Shown here: one piece after another, positions 42,875 through 51,185 of the stretch | Layout: every line of letters begins with the position of its first letter | Numbering within the stretch: the stretch's first letter is position 1 | Origin: Streptomyces canus | Lineage (GTDB): Bacteria; Actinomycetota; Actinomycetes; Streptomycetales; Streptomycetaceae | DNA: 64,000 bases | Assembly: GCF_030816965.1 (NCBI RefSeq) | Contig: NZ_JAUSYQ010000002.1 | Span: forward strand, 8,856,001 to 8,920,000 | Direction: 5' to 3' | The notes under the pieces: model-generated | What the model was told of the DNA's origin: nothing | Seen by the model: the letters and a program-made list of their open reading frames with translations, nothing else | Database searches by the model: none | Translations under genes and position numbers: made by a program

Positions 42875-43087
42875 CTCCTCCGGGATCGGCGCGGCAGCCT
42901 CTATCGCCTCACGCTACTCGCTCGTGTGTTCGAACATAGCGCGACTCGGTCTGTCCTGCGACCCCGCACGTCCGGTCTTGAGAGGGCAGGGTTTCGGCAA
43001 CGCGACCCGGCTTACCTGACCACAGTTCATGAGGTTGGCACCGAATGGCGCGGGCCAGCGGTTCAGTCCTCTACAAATGGTCAGCGC

Positions 43088-43490
43088 GGCAGACGAGCCG
43101 AGTGGACGGTCGCGTTGGGACCAATGCGTCCCGCCGAGGAACGTCCGGACTCCACAGGGCAGGGTGGTGGCTAACGGCCACCCGGGGTGACCCGCGGTGC
43201 CACAGAAAACAGACCGCCGGGGATTTCGGTCCCCGGTAAGGGTGAAACGGTGGTGTAAGAGACCACCAGTGCCCAGGGTGACCTGGGCAGCTAGGTAAAC
43301 CCCACCCGGAGCAAGGTCAAGAGGGAGCACCCAGGTGCTCCTGCGCGGACGTTCGAGGGCTGCTCGCCCGAGTCCGCGGGTAGACCGCATGAGGCTGGCG
43401 GCAACGTCGGCCCTAGATGGATGGCCGTCTCCCCGGCCGCCGTGAGGCGACCGGGTGACAGAATCCGGCGTACAGCTCGACTCGTCTGCC
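43088..43490 (+). ncRNA. rnpB: RNase P RNA (type A), possibly a second divergent copy
   Basis: Catalytic RNA of RNase P, which matures tRNA 5' ends. The ends pair perfectly as P1 (GGCAGACGAG 43088-43097 with CTCGTCTGCC 43481-43490). Core landmarks are present: the P4 5' strand GAGGAACGTCCGGACTCC (43136), GGTGAAACGGTGG, GAGCAAGGTCAAGAGG, GGGTAGACCGC (the L15 tRNA-CCA site), TAGATGGATGGCCGTC, and the P4 3' strand ACAGAATCCGGCGTAC (43458). Length 403 nt is normal. Odd points: GTCCGGACTCC where GTCCGGGCTCC is usual, and a gap of about five nucleotides at 43197, where most bacterial RNAs have GACAG or GACCA before TGCCACAGA. It is on a plasmid-like region, so it may be an extra copy. Protein-like frames across it are artefacts. 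Confidence 0.9.
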
Positions 43491-43544
43491 GCTTCACGCC
43501 GGGCACTCGCCAGCGGGCAGAAGGCGCGACCGGGGGGACGATCA

Positions 43545-44087
43545 CTAGCGTTGGCGCTGCGGGCGCGCCGGGTTCTGATGAGGCTGTTGCCTCTGGTCTT
43601 CCTGGGCGGCTCGCCTCCTGCGTTCCCCAGCGGGCTGCTCGCGACGCTGAGGAGACCGGCGTGCTGGCTGGACTGAGCGCTCTCCGGCTACCGCAGGTTG
43701 AGCGAGCCTGGAGACGGCTCGCTCGTACGCTTCGGCCTGGTAGCGGGGCCCTACCGCGAGCACCTGCAGGCGTGGCCGCCGGTCGCGATCCCTGGGGTCG
43801 GGCACAGGATCGAGGAAGCGGTAGACGATGCGATAGCGGGGCGCGGCCTGGTTGAGCCGTCGGCCTACGTCATTCTCCTGCTCGTCGAAGTACAGCTTCC
43901 AGCAGTCCCTCAGTTCCGTCGGCCAGGAGTCGGGCATGCGTTCCAAACGTTCACCCTTGGCTTCACCGCTGGTCAGCTGCGCAATGCGGATGACGGCCAG
44001 CTTCCGCAATTGCGAGCTCTTCAGCTTCAGGATGTCGGCGCCAACCTCGGTCAGGTGATCTCCCCGATAGGGGTCGGACGCCACCAC
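43545..44087 (-). CDS. RelE/HigB-like toxin
   Basis: A 180-residue protein whose first 130 residues fit the RelE-superfamily mRNA-interferase pattern: DILKLKSSQLRKLAVIRIAQ, EGRLERMPDSWP-like (GERLERMPDSWPTELRDCWK), RYRIVYRFL and LQVLAVGPRYQAEAYERAV. The last 50 residues are Gln/Arg/Pro-rich and probably unstructured. It follows the putative antitoxin by 21 bases, in the usual antitoxin-first order. Such pairs stabilise plasmids. The family call rests on pattern only. Confidence 0.65.
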   Translation of the reverse strand: MVASDPYRGDHLTEVGADILKLKSSQLRKLAVIRIAQLTSGEAKGERLERMPDSWPTELRDCWKLYFDEQENDVGRRLNQAAPRYRIVYRFLDPVPDPRDRDRRPRLQVLAVGPRYQAEAYERAVSRLAQPAVAGERSVQPARRSPQRREQPAGERRRRAAQEDQRQQPHQNPARPQRQR

Positions 44088-44108
44088 GAGTTCTCCGTCC
44101 TACCGTCG

Positions 44109-44465
44109 TCAGTCCTCGTGCGCCGACGCTCCGCCGGCCCGGAGGAGGTCATCGGCGTCCTCGGGCTGCGCCTCGGCGACGAGACGGGCCAGGGCTTCCG
44201 TGGTCAGCCCCTCTCCAGGGGCCGGAGCATCGGCCAGCCGGTTCGCTGCGAGATCGCCGAGGTCGAGATCCTCGGCTCGCTCCAATCCCCGGCACAGGGC
44301 GACGAACAGGTCGTAGGGCAGGACGACAGCCTCCGGCTCGCCGCCCTCCTGCTCTCCGACCAACAGAGGGAGGGCTCCCTCGCCCCCTTGGCGGAACCCT
44401 GCCAGTACCGTCCGGAGGGTGGCCGCAACCCGAGCGACGGAGTGAACTTCCTGATGTCCGCTCAT
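44109..44465 (-). CDS. Putative antitoxin
   Basis: A 118-residue acidic protein from ATG 44465 (MSGHQEVHSVARVAATLRTV). The segment EPEAVVLPYDLFVALCRGLE resembles the Phd/YefM antitoxin phrase in which a strand is followed by the toxin-contacting helix; the acidic C-terminus (LVAEAQPEDADDLL) suits toxin binding. It lies directly upstream of the RelE-like gene, so the two form a probable toxin-antitoxin operon. Confidence 0.6.
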   Translation of the reverse strand: MSGHQEVHSVARVAATLRTVLAGFRQGGEGALPLLVGEQEGGEPEAVVLPYDLFVALCRGLERAEDLDLGDLAANRLADAPAPGEGLTTEALARLVAEAQPEDADDLLRAGGASAHED

Positions 44466-44531
44466 GCGTTCCACCCTAGCGATGAGCTTTGCCGGTCGGC
44501 GCATCGATTTCTGGTGCAGTCCGCTCAGCTG

Positions 44532-45371
44532 TCACGACCTGAGCATCATGGCCATGGGCTCCGACAGATGGCTCAGTTTGTTGCTGAGTTTGGAGGCGGC
44601 TGTTTTCGTGGCCTCGATCACCGTGCCGGGTGCCTCAGGCATGACCGTCGCGGGCTTGAGCAAGAGGACAGCCCCCATGATCGCTTCACCCCACACGATG
44701 GGCGCCGCGCACGAGTTCCACAGGGGCATGCACTCTTCGTAGCCGAGGGCGTAGCCGCGGTCGCGGACGTCTGCGAGCGAGGCGAGGAGCTCATCGTCGT
44801 CGCGGTAGACGCCCGGACCGGCTTCGGCCGGAATCGGTTCGGCCAGAACCAGTTCCTGGATGGCATCAGGGAGGTAGGCGAGGATGGTCCGGCCGCTGGC
44901 TCCGGTACGGAGCGAGCGTGTGATGGACAGGATGTCGAGGGCGGTCATACCGAGTTCCACCAGGTCCGAATCGCCCACGGCCATGTCTATGCACTGTCGC
45001 TGGGCGCCCCCGAAAGGTGCCAGCATGTATTGGAAGACCAGGCCGCCGTCGGTCGCCTCGCGCAGCTCCTCCAGGCTCGCGTGCGTGCTTTCGTCCTTGG
45101 CCGGTGCGTGGGCGAGCGCGTGCATGCCGAGGTGCGCCGCAGTGGCACCGAGTCGGTACTTGCCATGGCCAATGCGTTCGAAAAAGCCGCCATAGACGCC
45201 GGACTGCAGGATGCGGGAGGTCGTGGAGTCGTCCAGGCCAGCCGCCTTGGCTATCTCGCCTGTGCCGTGCACCTCGCCTCCGAGCTGAGCGAAGGCTTTC
45301 TGGACGCGCATGAATCTGTCGACGAGGCGTGATCCCGTCTCAGAGGTGTTCGAGATTTCGTTGCCGGTCAT
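44532..45371 (-). CDS. IclR-family transcriptional regulator
   Basis: A 279-residue regulator from ATG 45371. The N-terminal winged HTH reads VQKAFAQLGGEVHGTGEIAK then AAGLDDSTTSRILQSGVYGG, with a wing ERIGHGKYRLG. The C-terminal effector domain has IclR-like phrases (LSITRSLRTGASGRTILAYL, RDRGYALGYEECMPLWNSCA, APIVWGEAIMGAVLLL). It binds an unknown small ligand. It lies upstream of the toxin-antitoxin genes and downstream of the oxidoreductase on the same strand, and may regulate the latter. Confidence 0.82.
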   Translation of the reverse strand: MTGNEISNTSETGSRLVDRFMRVQKAFAQLGGEVHGTGEIAKAAGLDDSTTSRILQSGVYGGFFERIGHGKYRLGATAAHLGMHALAHAPAKDESTHASLEELREATDGGLVFQYMLAPFGGAQRQCIDMAVGDSDLVELGMTALDILSITRSLRTGASGRTILAYLPDAIQELVLAEPIPAEAGPGVYRDDDELLASLADVRDRGYALGYEECMPLWNSCAAPIVWGEAIMGAVLLLKPATVMPEAPGTVIEATKTAASKLSNKLSHLSEPMAMMLRS

Positions 45372-45514
45372 GCAGCCGCTACCTCCCGTCGGGTGGGCCG
45401 CGCTCGCCGCCGGAGTGCGGCCCACCGAGTCCCTCACATGGACGCCTAGTTGAACGACGTCTCACGTCGCACTCGTGTTCCAGACGGATGGCAATTTGAG
45501 GAAAACTTGAGGTT

Positions 45515-46465
45515 CTAACTACCCTGAACGGTATCCAGGCAGAGCTTTCCGGTGTGCGTGCGAGAGGCCAGAGCAGCGTGGGCAGCACCTGCCTCGCTCA
45601 ACGGGTAGACCTGGCCGAGGACCGGGCGCAGCGAGCCGTCCCGCACGGCGTCGAAAAGCGCGTTCATGCTGGTGGGCAGTGCGCTCCGGTCGCTGTACAG
45701 CGACGGCAGCCAGAATCCGATGACGCCGATTGAGCGCTCCATCAGCACCTTGGTCGACACGTCCGTCGTCTGGCCCGACGCGTATCCGTACACAGCCAGC
45801 CGGCCGCGCGGGGCGAGGGCGGCGACGATGGAGTGGAAGGTAGGTCCGCCGGTCATCTCTAGCGCGACCTGGACCGGGCCGCCCGCAGCCTCCTTGATCT
45901 CCTCGGTGAGGTTCTCGCTGGTGGAGTCGACGACTGCGTCCGCACCGAGGTCTTCAGCGAGTTGGCGCTTTTCCTTGGTGCTCGCCAACGCGATCACCTT
46001 CGCGCCGATGCCCTTGGCCAACTGGACGGCAATGGAGCCCAAGCCGCCCGCAGCGGCCGGAATCACCACGGTCTGGCCCTTCTGCACATCGGCGACGGTG
46101 TGCAGAAGGTGGTAGGCCGAGTTGCCCTGCAGGCACAGGGCGACTGCCTGCTCATCGCTCACGTGGTCGGGTACTTCCCACGAAGTGCGGCGGTGGACGT
46201 GGGCCTGCTCGGCGTAGCCACCGCCCTGGGTGAGCCCGACGAAGCGCTTGCCTTCTGCCGTGCGGCCGACCACCTCGTTGCCCGGAATGTAGGGCAGCGT
46301 CACGGGGGCCAGGTAGTCGTCTCCCCGCACATGCATATCGGCGAAGTTCACCCCTGCACGGCTCACCTGCAAGAGGTGATGGGCGCCTCGTGGCTCAAGG
46401 TCGGGGACCTCGACCACCTGTAGCACCTCCGGACCACCGAACTGCTCCATCCTGATGGCGCGCAC
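45515..46465 (-). CDS. NADPH:quinone oxidoreductase-like (MDR family)
   Basis: A 316-residue medium-chain reductase: N-terminal GroES-like domain (MEQFGGPEVLQVVEVPDLEP) and a Rossmann domain with AAAGGLGSIAVQLAKGIGAK. It lacks the catalytic-zinc cysteines, as expected for the quinone reductase branch, and should use NADPH to reduce quinones or enones. GTG 46465 follows GGGAG. Three palindromic operator-like sites lie 94-173 bases upstream of the start and are shared with the XRE regulator, so the gene is probably controlled by it. Confidence 0.83.
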   Translation of the reverse strand: MRAIRMEQFGGPEVLQVVEVPDLEPRGAHHLLQVSRAGVNFADMHVRGDDYLAPVTLPYIPGNEVVGRTAEGKRFVGLTQGGGYAEQAHVHRRTSWEVPDHVSDEQAVALCLQGNSAYHLLHTVADVQKGQTVVIPAAAGGLGSIAVQLAKGIGAKVIALASTKEKRQLAEDLGADAVVDSTSENLTEEIKEAAGGPVQVALEMTGGPTFHSIVAALAPRGRLAVYGYASGQTTDVSTKVLMERSIGVIGFWLPSLYSDRSALPTSMNALFDAVRDGSLRPVLGQVYPLSEAGAAHAALASRTHTGKLCLDTVQGS

Positions 46466-46558
46466 ACTTCTCCCTGTGGGCTGGATCTTGGTATGTCTGC
46501 CTTTCCAGGTTATGCGATGGAGTTGACTCTTCCGTAAAGCATTTGCAAACCCCTCCGT

Positions 46559-46575
46559 TTCTCACGTGATGAGAA
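46559..46575. promoter_or_regulatory. Operator TTCTCA-N5-TGAGAA (site 1)
   Basis: TTCTCA-CGTGA-TGAGAA; first of three sites upstream of the oxidoreductase, 94 bases from its start. Confidence 0.7.
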
Positions 46576-46585
46576 GGGGAACCGG

Positions 46586-46603
46586 TTTCTCACCACATGA
46601 GAT
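46586..46603. promoter_or_regulatory. Operator TTTCTCA-N5-TGAGAT (site 2)
   Basis: TTTCTCA-CCACA-TGAGAT; one position off a perfect palindrome, same 5-base spacer. Confidence 0.7.
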
Positions 46604-46619
46604 GCGTTTGAGAGGCTCG

Positions 46620-46638
46620 TTTCTCACCACGTGAGAAA
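46620..46638. promoter_or_regulatory. Operator TTTCTCA-N5-TGAGAAA (site 3)
   Basis: TTTCTCA-CCACG-TGAGAAA is a perfect 7-bp inverted repeat and defines the consensus. The remaining bases to 46928 show no gene or further repeat. Confidence 0.75.
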
Positions 46639-46928
46639 GATAGGTGCTGTACGCGACTCTCTGTGTTTCCTCGTTGACGAAGGCATATTCGCAAGGGTAG
46701 GAATCAAAGCGCGGGGAGGGCGATCGTCCGCATCGACCGGGACACCGCGCGCCGGATGGCTCGACGCTGCCGCGCCTGGGATCCTGTACCAGGGGGGCGG
46801 CCGGGCTTTCTGGACCGAGCAAAGTGTCACCCCGTATCGAACGGGAGAAGAGCGCGTGTACTTATCGGGGAATGAGCCGCAGTCGCGCAATGCACAGAAG
46901 GAAAGAATAGACCGCGGGGGCGATAGCG

Positions 46929-47339
46929 ATGACGGAGCCGGGCGGGAACCGGCGGGAAAATCGAAACGGAGTGCTGGATAGGGGGCCGCGAGGCGCGGAA
47001 TCCCTGAATCCGCAAGAATTCGCGGATCCTGCCGAAAATGGTGAGATCCGGCATAACCGGAAACGGGGACAGGTCCTCGCCGGCCGCGGCGAGGAGAGCG
47101 AGCGGGATGCTCCGAGCGGGATATGGCTCGCTACTGGGGACGGAACCGTGCTTTTTCATCCCGTCTCCGCAGGTTCGGATGATCTCCAGGGCTGGTCAGT
47201 GCTAGAGGCTGGCTCAGTGGAAGAAGCGGACGAGATGACACTCGATGCAGCGAGCCGGTTGATGCCCCTACTTCCGCGTGAACTGATCGCGGAATACCTC
47301 CGGTTGGGTCCGTACCGCGATGGCGGCGACGCCGCTTAG
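46929..47339 (+). CDS. Hypothetical protein opposite the XRE regulator
   Basis: A 136-residue acidic protein starting at ATG 46929 (MTEPGGNRRENRNGVLDRGP). The N-terminal 50 residues are charged and disordered; the C-terminal part is better folded (SGIWLATGDGTVLFHPVSAG, EEADEMTLDAASRLMPLLPR). The real start could be later (a GTG or ATG near the folded part). It is convergent with the XRE gene, separated by a hairpin terminator, and divergent from the oxidoreductase across the three operators, so it may belong to the same regulon. Confidence 0.5.
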   Translation: MTEPGGNRRENRNGVLDRGPRGAESLNPQEFADPAENGEIRHNRKRGQVLAGRGEESERDAPSGIWLATGDGTVLFHPVSAGSDDLQGWSVLEAGSVEEADEMTLDAASRLMPLLPRELIAEYLRLGPYRDGGDAA

Positions 47340-47353
47340 GGTCAGGAGTGTGG

Positions 47354-47377
47354 GGGCCGTCCCTTCGGGGACGGCCC
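47354..47377. terminator. Bidirectional terminator with TTCG tetraloop
   Basis: A perfect 10-bp stem GGGCCGTCCC (47354-47363) with 47368-47377 around TTCG, between the convergent ends at 47339 and 47383. Confidence 0.85.
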
Positions 47378-47382
47378 AACTC

Positions 47383-48141
47383 CTATGCCTTGCCGCTTTC
47401 CAGGCGCCCAAGCTGCGCGATCATGGACAGGACGGCGTCCCTGCTCGACGGCAGCAATTCGTGGCACTGTCGCGCGATCTTCAATACGCCCTCGTCCTGG
47501 AGGGCTTGGAAGGCGTCGGGCTGGCCAAGGGCCCAGGTGGCCGAAGTGATCTGCTCGTCAGTGAGCCCAGTCGCTGCTTCGAGTAGGCCAATCGTGCGGG
47601 GGAGAGCATCAAGTAGTGAGGGCTTACTGGCGAGGCTGCCGAGGGCTTCACGCTGCTCAGCCGTCAAGCGGGTCACCTGTAGGGCGATGTCCCGGACATC
47701 TGTGTCACGCAGAATGTCGAGCGTTTGCAGCCGCCCGAGGAGGTCCGTGACCGCCTCCGGGCCGGCGTCGCCCTCCATGTTCTGCAGCCGGATCTGCTTG
47801 ACGCCCAGACGCCGCAGCTGCTCCAGGAGGGCCAGCTGCGCTTGCGCGTCGTCCTCGAAAGCCACCTCGTCATCGACGAAGTAGGAGACGCGACGGCCGA
47901 AGAACTCCGAGAAGGCTTTGAGGTGCTTCAGGGTCACGTTGGTCCCCGGCTTGCCGGTTCCCAGCTCCCAGAGGTAGGCGCCCGAGACTGCAACGCCGGT
48001 CGCGTCGGCGATCTGCTTTGCCAGCGCGTCCCAGGATGGCGGCCTCCCGCCTTCAGGCGCGCGTGCTTCACGGAGCCGTGACAGTTTCTCCGCGAGCGTG
48101 CGCGGCGGCTCGTTGGCGCCGTCACCGCCGGTTTCGGGCAT
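47383..48141 (-). CDS. XRE-family transcriptional regulator
   Basis: A 252-residue protein with an N-terminal XRE-type helix-turn-helix spread over about 15-85: LAEKLSRLREARAPEGGRPP, SWDALAKQIADATGVAVSGA, YLWELGTGKPGTNVTLKHLK. The remaining 160 residues are helical (QLALLEQLRRLGVKQIRLQN, DLLGRLQTLDILRDTDVRDI) and may sense a ligand or dimerise. A copy of the TTTCTCA-N5-TGAGAAA operator lies about 180 bases upstream of its start, consistent with autoregulation. Similar proteins are common in Streptomyces as pleiotropic regulators. Confidence 0.75.
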   Translation of the reverse strand: MPETGGDGANEPPRTLAEKLSRLREARAPEGGRPPSWDALAKQIADATGVAVSGAYLWELGTGKPGTNVTLKHLKAFSEFFGRRVSYFVDDEVAFEDDAQAQLALLEQLRRLGVKQIRLQNMEGDAGPEAVTDLLGRLQTLDILRDTDVRDIALQVTRLTAEQREALGSLASKPSLLDALPRTIGLLEAATGLTDEQITSATWALGQPDAFQALQDEGVLKIARQCHELLPSSRDAVLSMIAQLGRLESGKA

Positions 48142-48321
48142 CGTCGGCCCCTCCCCCTCTCCTGTGTGGCTTGATCATTATGCGGAAGATACGCGAACCC
48201 TGTCGCCATCCACGCACGTGAATATCACTTCGCGGGCAGGTCGCGTCAAGCGCTCTCGCGTTGCAGCTCTGAGCCCGCAGATAGGTCTAGTCCACCGATG
48301 TGGATCGTGCTTCCTGTGACC

Positions 48322-48338
48322 CTCTCACAGGATGAGAA
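48322..48338. promoter_or_regulatory. Operator CTCTCA-N5-TGAGAA (site 4)
   Basis: CTCTCA-CAGGA-TGAGAA with the same 5-base spacer as the three sites near 46.6 kb, upstream of the XRE regulator. Confidence 0.6.
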
Positions 48339-48363
48339 GCCGCAGGCTGCCCTTACCTCTTTC

Positions 48364-48575
48364 TCTACAGGTGTTTAGGTGAATCTAGCACATATCGGAC
48401 TAGTGGGAGGGCCTGCTCTGACCTCCGACCGGCGGCGCACCCCGGCGGCGCTCGCGATGGAGTGCTCTACAGTCCCGCTCGCTATCCCTCTGATCCTCTC
48501 CATATGTTTATGAAAGGGGGTCGACCCGTCGAGGATCGACAGCTATGGTCGAGGCCTGTCATCTACAGGTGTTTA
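48364..48575. repeat. 14-bp direct repeat TCTACAGGTGTTTA (two copies)
   Basis: Identical copies at 48364-48377 and 48562-48575 in the gap 48142-48693 between the XRE gene and a secreted SH3-like gene. A related word TCAACAGGCGTTTA occurs at 40361, upstream of another SH3-like gene. This may be a promoter element or regulator site. Nothing else is seen in this gap apart from the operator at 48322. Confidence 0.5.
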
Positions 48576-48693
48576 TGGATGTGGAGGGCGGTGGCGCTCT
48601 CATGCCCGCCGACTGCCATTCGGGAGGGGCGCGGACGCGCTCCGATGACCCCGCATCCAGGAATGCCGCCCGAGCATCTGTGAGGGGACCACC

Positions 48694-49053
48694 TTGATCG
48701 TCCTGAACCGCCGCAGGATTGCGGCAGGAGCACTCGGCCTCATGATCGCCGGTGGAGGCCTGGCCGCTGCGCCGGCGGCGCAGGCGTACGACACCGGGAC
48801 CATGAAGGTGTCGTGTAGTGCCGTGAAGTTCCACAAGAGCCCGAGCAAGGGCAGCACGGTGGTCGGCATCGGCTACAAGGGCGACAAGGTCCGGGTCGAC
48901 CAGTTCGCCTACAAGGTCAAGGAGAAGACCTGGTACTCCCGTGGGACCGTGACACGCCGATCGGACGGCAAGCGCGTGCGCGGGTACGCAATCTACTACT
49001 GCGTCAACCCCTACGAGGTCTCCCCGCCCCCGGCGTACCCGAAGCGCCCGTAA
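48694..49053 (+). CDS. Small secreted SH3-like protein
   Basis: A 119-residue exported protein with a TTG start at 48694 (GAGGGG five to six bases upstream). Signal peptide MIVLNRRRIAAGALGLMIAG with cleavage near PAAQAYD. The mature domain (KVSCSAVKFHKSPSKGSTVV, GIGYKGDKVRVDQFAYK) is an SH3-like fold with cysteines conserved with the proteins at 39006 and 39961, and ends in a Pro-rich tail. A perfect 13-bp hairpin follows at 49159. Confidence 0.7.
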   Translation: MIVLNRRRIAAGALGLMIAGGGLAAAPAAQAYDTGTMKVSCSAVKFHKSPSKGSTVVGIGYKGDKVRVDQFAYKVKEKTWYSRGTVTRRSDGKRVRGYAIYYCVNPYEVSPPPAYPKRP

Positions 49054-49158
49054 GTCACCTGCGGCGCACTCACTGAGACCGGGCCGGCTCTGCCGCGTTC
49101 TGACTCGCAGGCCAGACCAGTCGAGGACCCACCCCCCGTACGGTCCTCGGCTCCCCAA

Positions 49159-49189
49159 GGGGCGCCACCGCAGGCTGCGGTGGCGCCCC
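49159..49189 (+). terminator. Strong hairpin terminator
   Basis: A perfect 13-bp stem GGGGCGCCACCGC (49159-49171) with 49177-49189 and loop AGGCT. Confidence 0.8.
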
Positions 49190-49753
49190 TCCGCCGTCCA
49201 GCCCCCGCATCTCGACCGCGCATCGCAGTGCACGGCACCCGTGATGCGGCCGCCGGGCCCGTGACACGGCAGAGACCGGTAACAGCCGCCGAGAAGCTTC
49301 GCCTCCACTTCGTACGGAGACATCCGTGGACATCCTTCGACACCGGCGTACCACTCGCTTGAAGGCCTTCGCGCGCCTCCGGCAGCGGCGGCCCCAGCTC
49401 TTCCGCGAACCACCTGGCACGCCCCTGCAGGCCCTGTTCGACCGCCGAGAACGAGAGCCGTCGGTTAATGGCGCGGTGCGATCCGTGACGTTCGACCGCA
49501 CCGCACTCCTCTGCTGTGACCGCCCTGGGCCAGCAGTCCGGACTCCTGGCAGTCGGCTGCCTGTACGTGACCTGGCTCAAGCCGAACACCGAGTCGGGCC
49601 CCGGGACTCCAACCCAACGCCCCTGGCATCAACAGGCGTTCAGCCCCACGCAAGGACTGATCGCGACGACGGGAGCTGACCGGACCACTCATTCCGGTTC
49701 CCACCCCCGTGCCGTGAGGCGCCGCAGCAGCCCCTCGGCTAACTGGAGTCCCT
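49190..49753. other. Gap upstream of the small-molecule operon
   Basis: About 565 bases. Several overlapping frames exist but all have shadow composition (Arg/Pro/Ser-rich). The promoter of the operon starting at 49754 should lie here; no confident -35/-10 is read. Confidence 0.35.
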
Positions 49754-51001
49754 GTGCCCGCGATCACCTCATCCGCCCAGACACCGATCAAGTCATCCCC
49801 GTCCCTAGCGCCGAAACGGTGGCCTCCGGTCATCTGGGCGCTGCTCATCGGGACATTCGCCGTGCGCGCCGCGGGATTCGTCTACCCGTACTTGCCCTAC
49901 CGCCTGGATGACCTGCATCTGGACACTGCGATTGCGAGCACGGTCCTGGCGCTATGGGGCGTCGGCTGGTTCACCGGCCAACTGCTGTGCGGCTGGCTGG
50001 CCGACCGGATCGGCCGCCGGGCCACCCTCACGAGCGCAATGACGCTCGCCGCGGTGAGCTTCCCGCTCCTCGCCGAGGCACGCACCCCGATGGCCCTCGG
50101 CATTGCCGCTGCCCTTTCCGGCCTTGTCTACGACGCGCCCCGCCCGATCGTGTCTGCCCTTGTCGCCGACACCATCCCGGACGAACCGGGTCGTGCCCGC
50201 ATCACCGGCTGGAGGCACTTCGCCGTCAACCTGGGCGCCGCCACCACCGGGCTTGTGGGCGGAGCCCTCGCAGGGCCGATCGGCATCCCGGCGCTGTTCT
50301 GGTGCAACGCACTCGTGTGCGCCGCATTCGCCATCGTCGTACTTCGTGTCATCCCACCGGCCACCCCGGCACAGGCACTCAGGCCGAAAGGGCATCAGGA
50401 AGCATTTACGGACCCCCTCCTGTGGCTCCTGTGGCTGGCGAGCCTTCTGACGCTGATCCCAGTCGCTGCCCTGTTCTCCGTGCTCCCGATGATGATGGCC
50501 CAGGACGGCCTGCCGCCCACGGCCTACGGATGGACCCAGGTCGCCAGCGCCGCCGCCGTGATCGGACTGTCGCCGCTTCTCAATCCCTGGCTCGTGCGGC
50601 GCGCCAGGCGCCCCGACCCCATGGTGGGGCTACTCGGCACGAGCGGGCTGAGCCTCGGTGCAGGGATGGGCTCCGCAGGACTTGCGTCCTCGACCATCGG
50701 ATACAGCACAGCCGCGGCGCTGGCTGTACCAGGCGAGATCATCGCTTTCGTCGCCGCCACCGATGTCCTCAACAGGATCGCGCCGCCGTCGAGCCGAGGC
50801 GTCTACGCGGGCATCTGGGGCACCACGCTCGCGGCCGCGGTTCTGTGCGCCCCCGCACTCGGCGGATGGGCCCTCGCCCACGGCGGCCACCACCTCGTCG
50901 CCGTGACGACCCTCATGTCCGGACTCCTCGGGGCAGCACTCTGCCTGCCGTTGGCCGCGCTCCTGCACCGCCCGTCACGCACACCACGGACTTACGCGTG
51001 A
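49754..51001 (+). CDS. MFS transporter
   Basis: A 415-residue major facilitator protein with about 12 hydrophobic segments and the motif A loop between helices 2 and 3 (GWLADRIGRRATLTSAM). The final loop is short and basic. GTG 49754 has GGAG five bases upstream. It is the first gene of a rightward run that continues to 57345 with overlapping starts, so it is likely to export or import the product or precursor of the pathway. Substrate unknown. Confidence 0.82.
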   Translation: MPAITSSAQTPIKSSPSLAPKRWPPVIWALLIGTFAVRAAGFVYPYLPYRLDDLHLDTAIASTVLALWGVGWFTGQLLCGWLADRIGRRATLTSAMTLAAVSFPLLAEARTPMALGIAAALSGLVYDAPRPIVSALVADTIPDEPGRARITGWRHFAVNLGAATTGLVGGALAGPIGIPALFWCNALVCAAFAIVVLRVIPPATPAQALRPKGHQEAFTDPLLWLLWLASLLTLIPVAALFSVLPMMMAQDGLPPTAYGWTQVASAAAVIGLSPLLNPWLVRRARRPDPMVGLLGTSGLSLGAGMGSAGLASSTIGYSTAAALAVPGEIIAFVAATDVLNRIAPPSSRGVYAGIWGTTLAAAVLCAPALGGWALAHGGHHLVAVTTLMSGLLGAALCLPLAALLHRPSRTPRTYA

Positions 51002-51032
51002 AGGGCCGCGCCGTCGCGGCCTGCAACACCAC

Positions 51033-51057
51033 CCCGCGGCTCGTCACGAGCCGCGGG
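51033..51057. repeat. 12-bp inverted repeat after the first MFS gene
   Basis: CCCGCGGCTCGT (51033-51044), one base, then its exact inverse (51046-51057). Either an attenuator or terminator inside the operon, or an operator for the next promoter. Confidence 0.6.
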
Positions 51058-51185
51058 CCGATCGCCTGTGCTCCCTCAGCTGCCCCGGAATCGCCGCCTA
51101 CTCGCCGACCACGTGCAGACCGGCAAGGCGGATCGCCCTCCACACACCGTCACATCCCACCGCTGCAGAAGGAGTACGACGCACG

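Noticed and set aside
42927..42936. TGTTCGAACA as a LexA/SOS box
   Set aside because: The actinobacterial SOS box as I recall it has a spacer between half-sites; this is a bare 10-bp palindrome, so the match is insufficient.
43421..43855. Rightward frame overlapping the end of the RNase P RNA
   Set aside because: The first part is RNA gene sequence and the rest is a shadow of the toxin gene.
43698..45332. 544-residue rightward frame
   Set aside because: Antisense to the toxin, antitoxin and IclR genes, with shadow composition.
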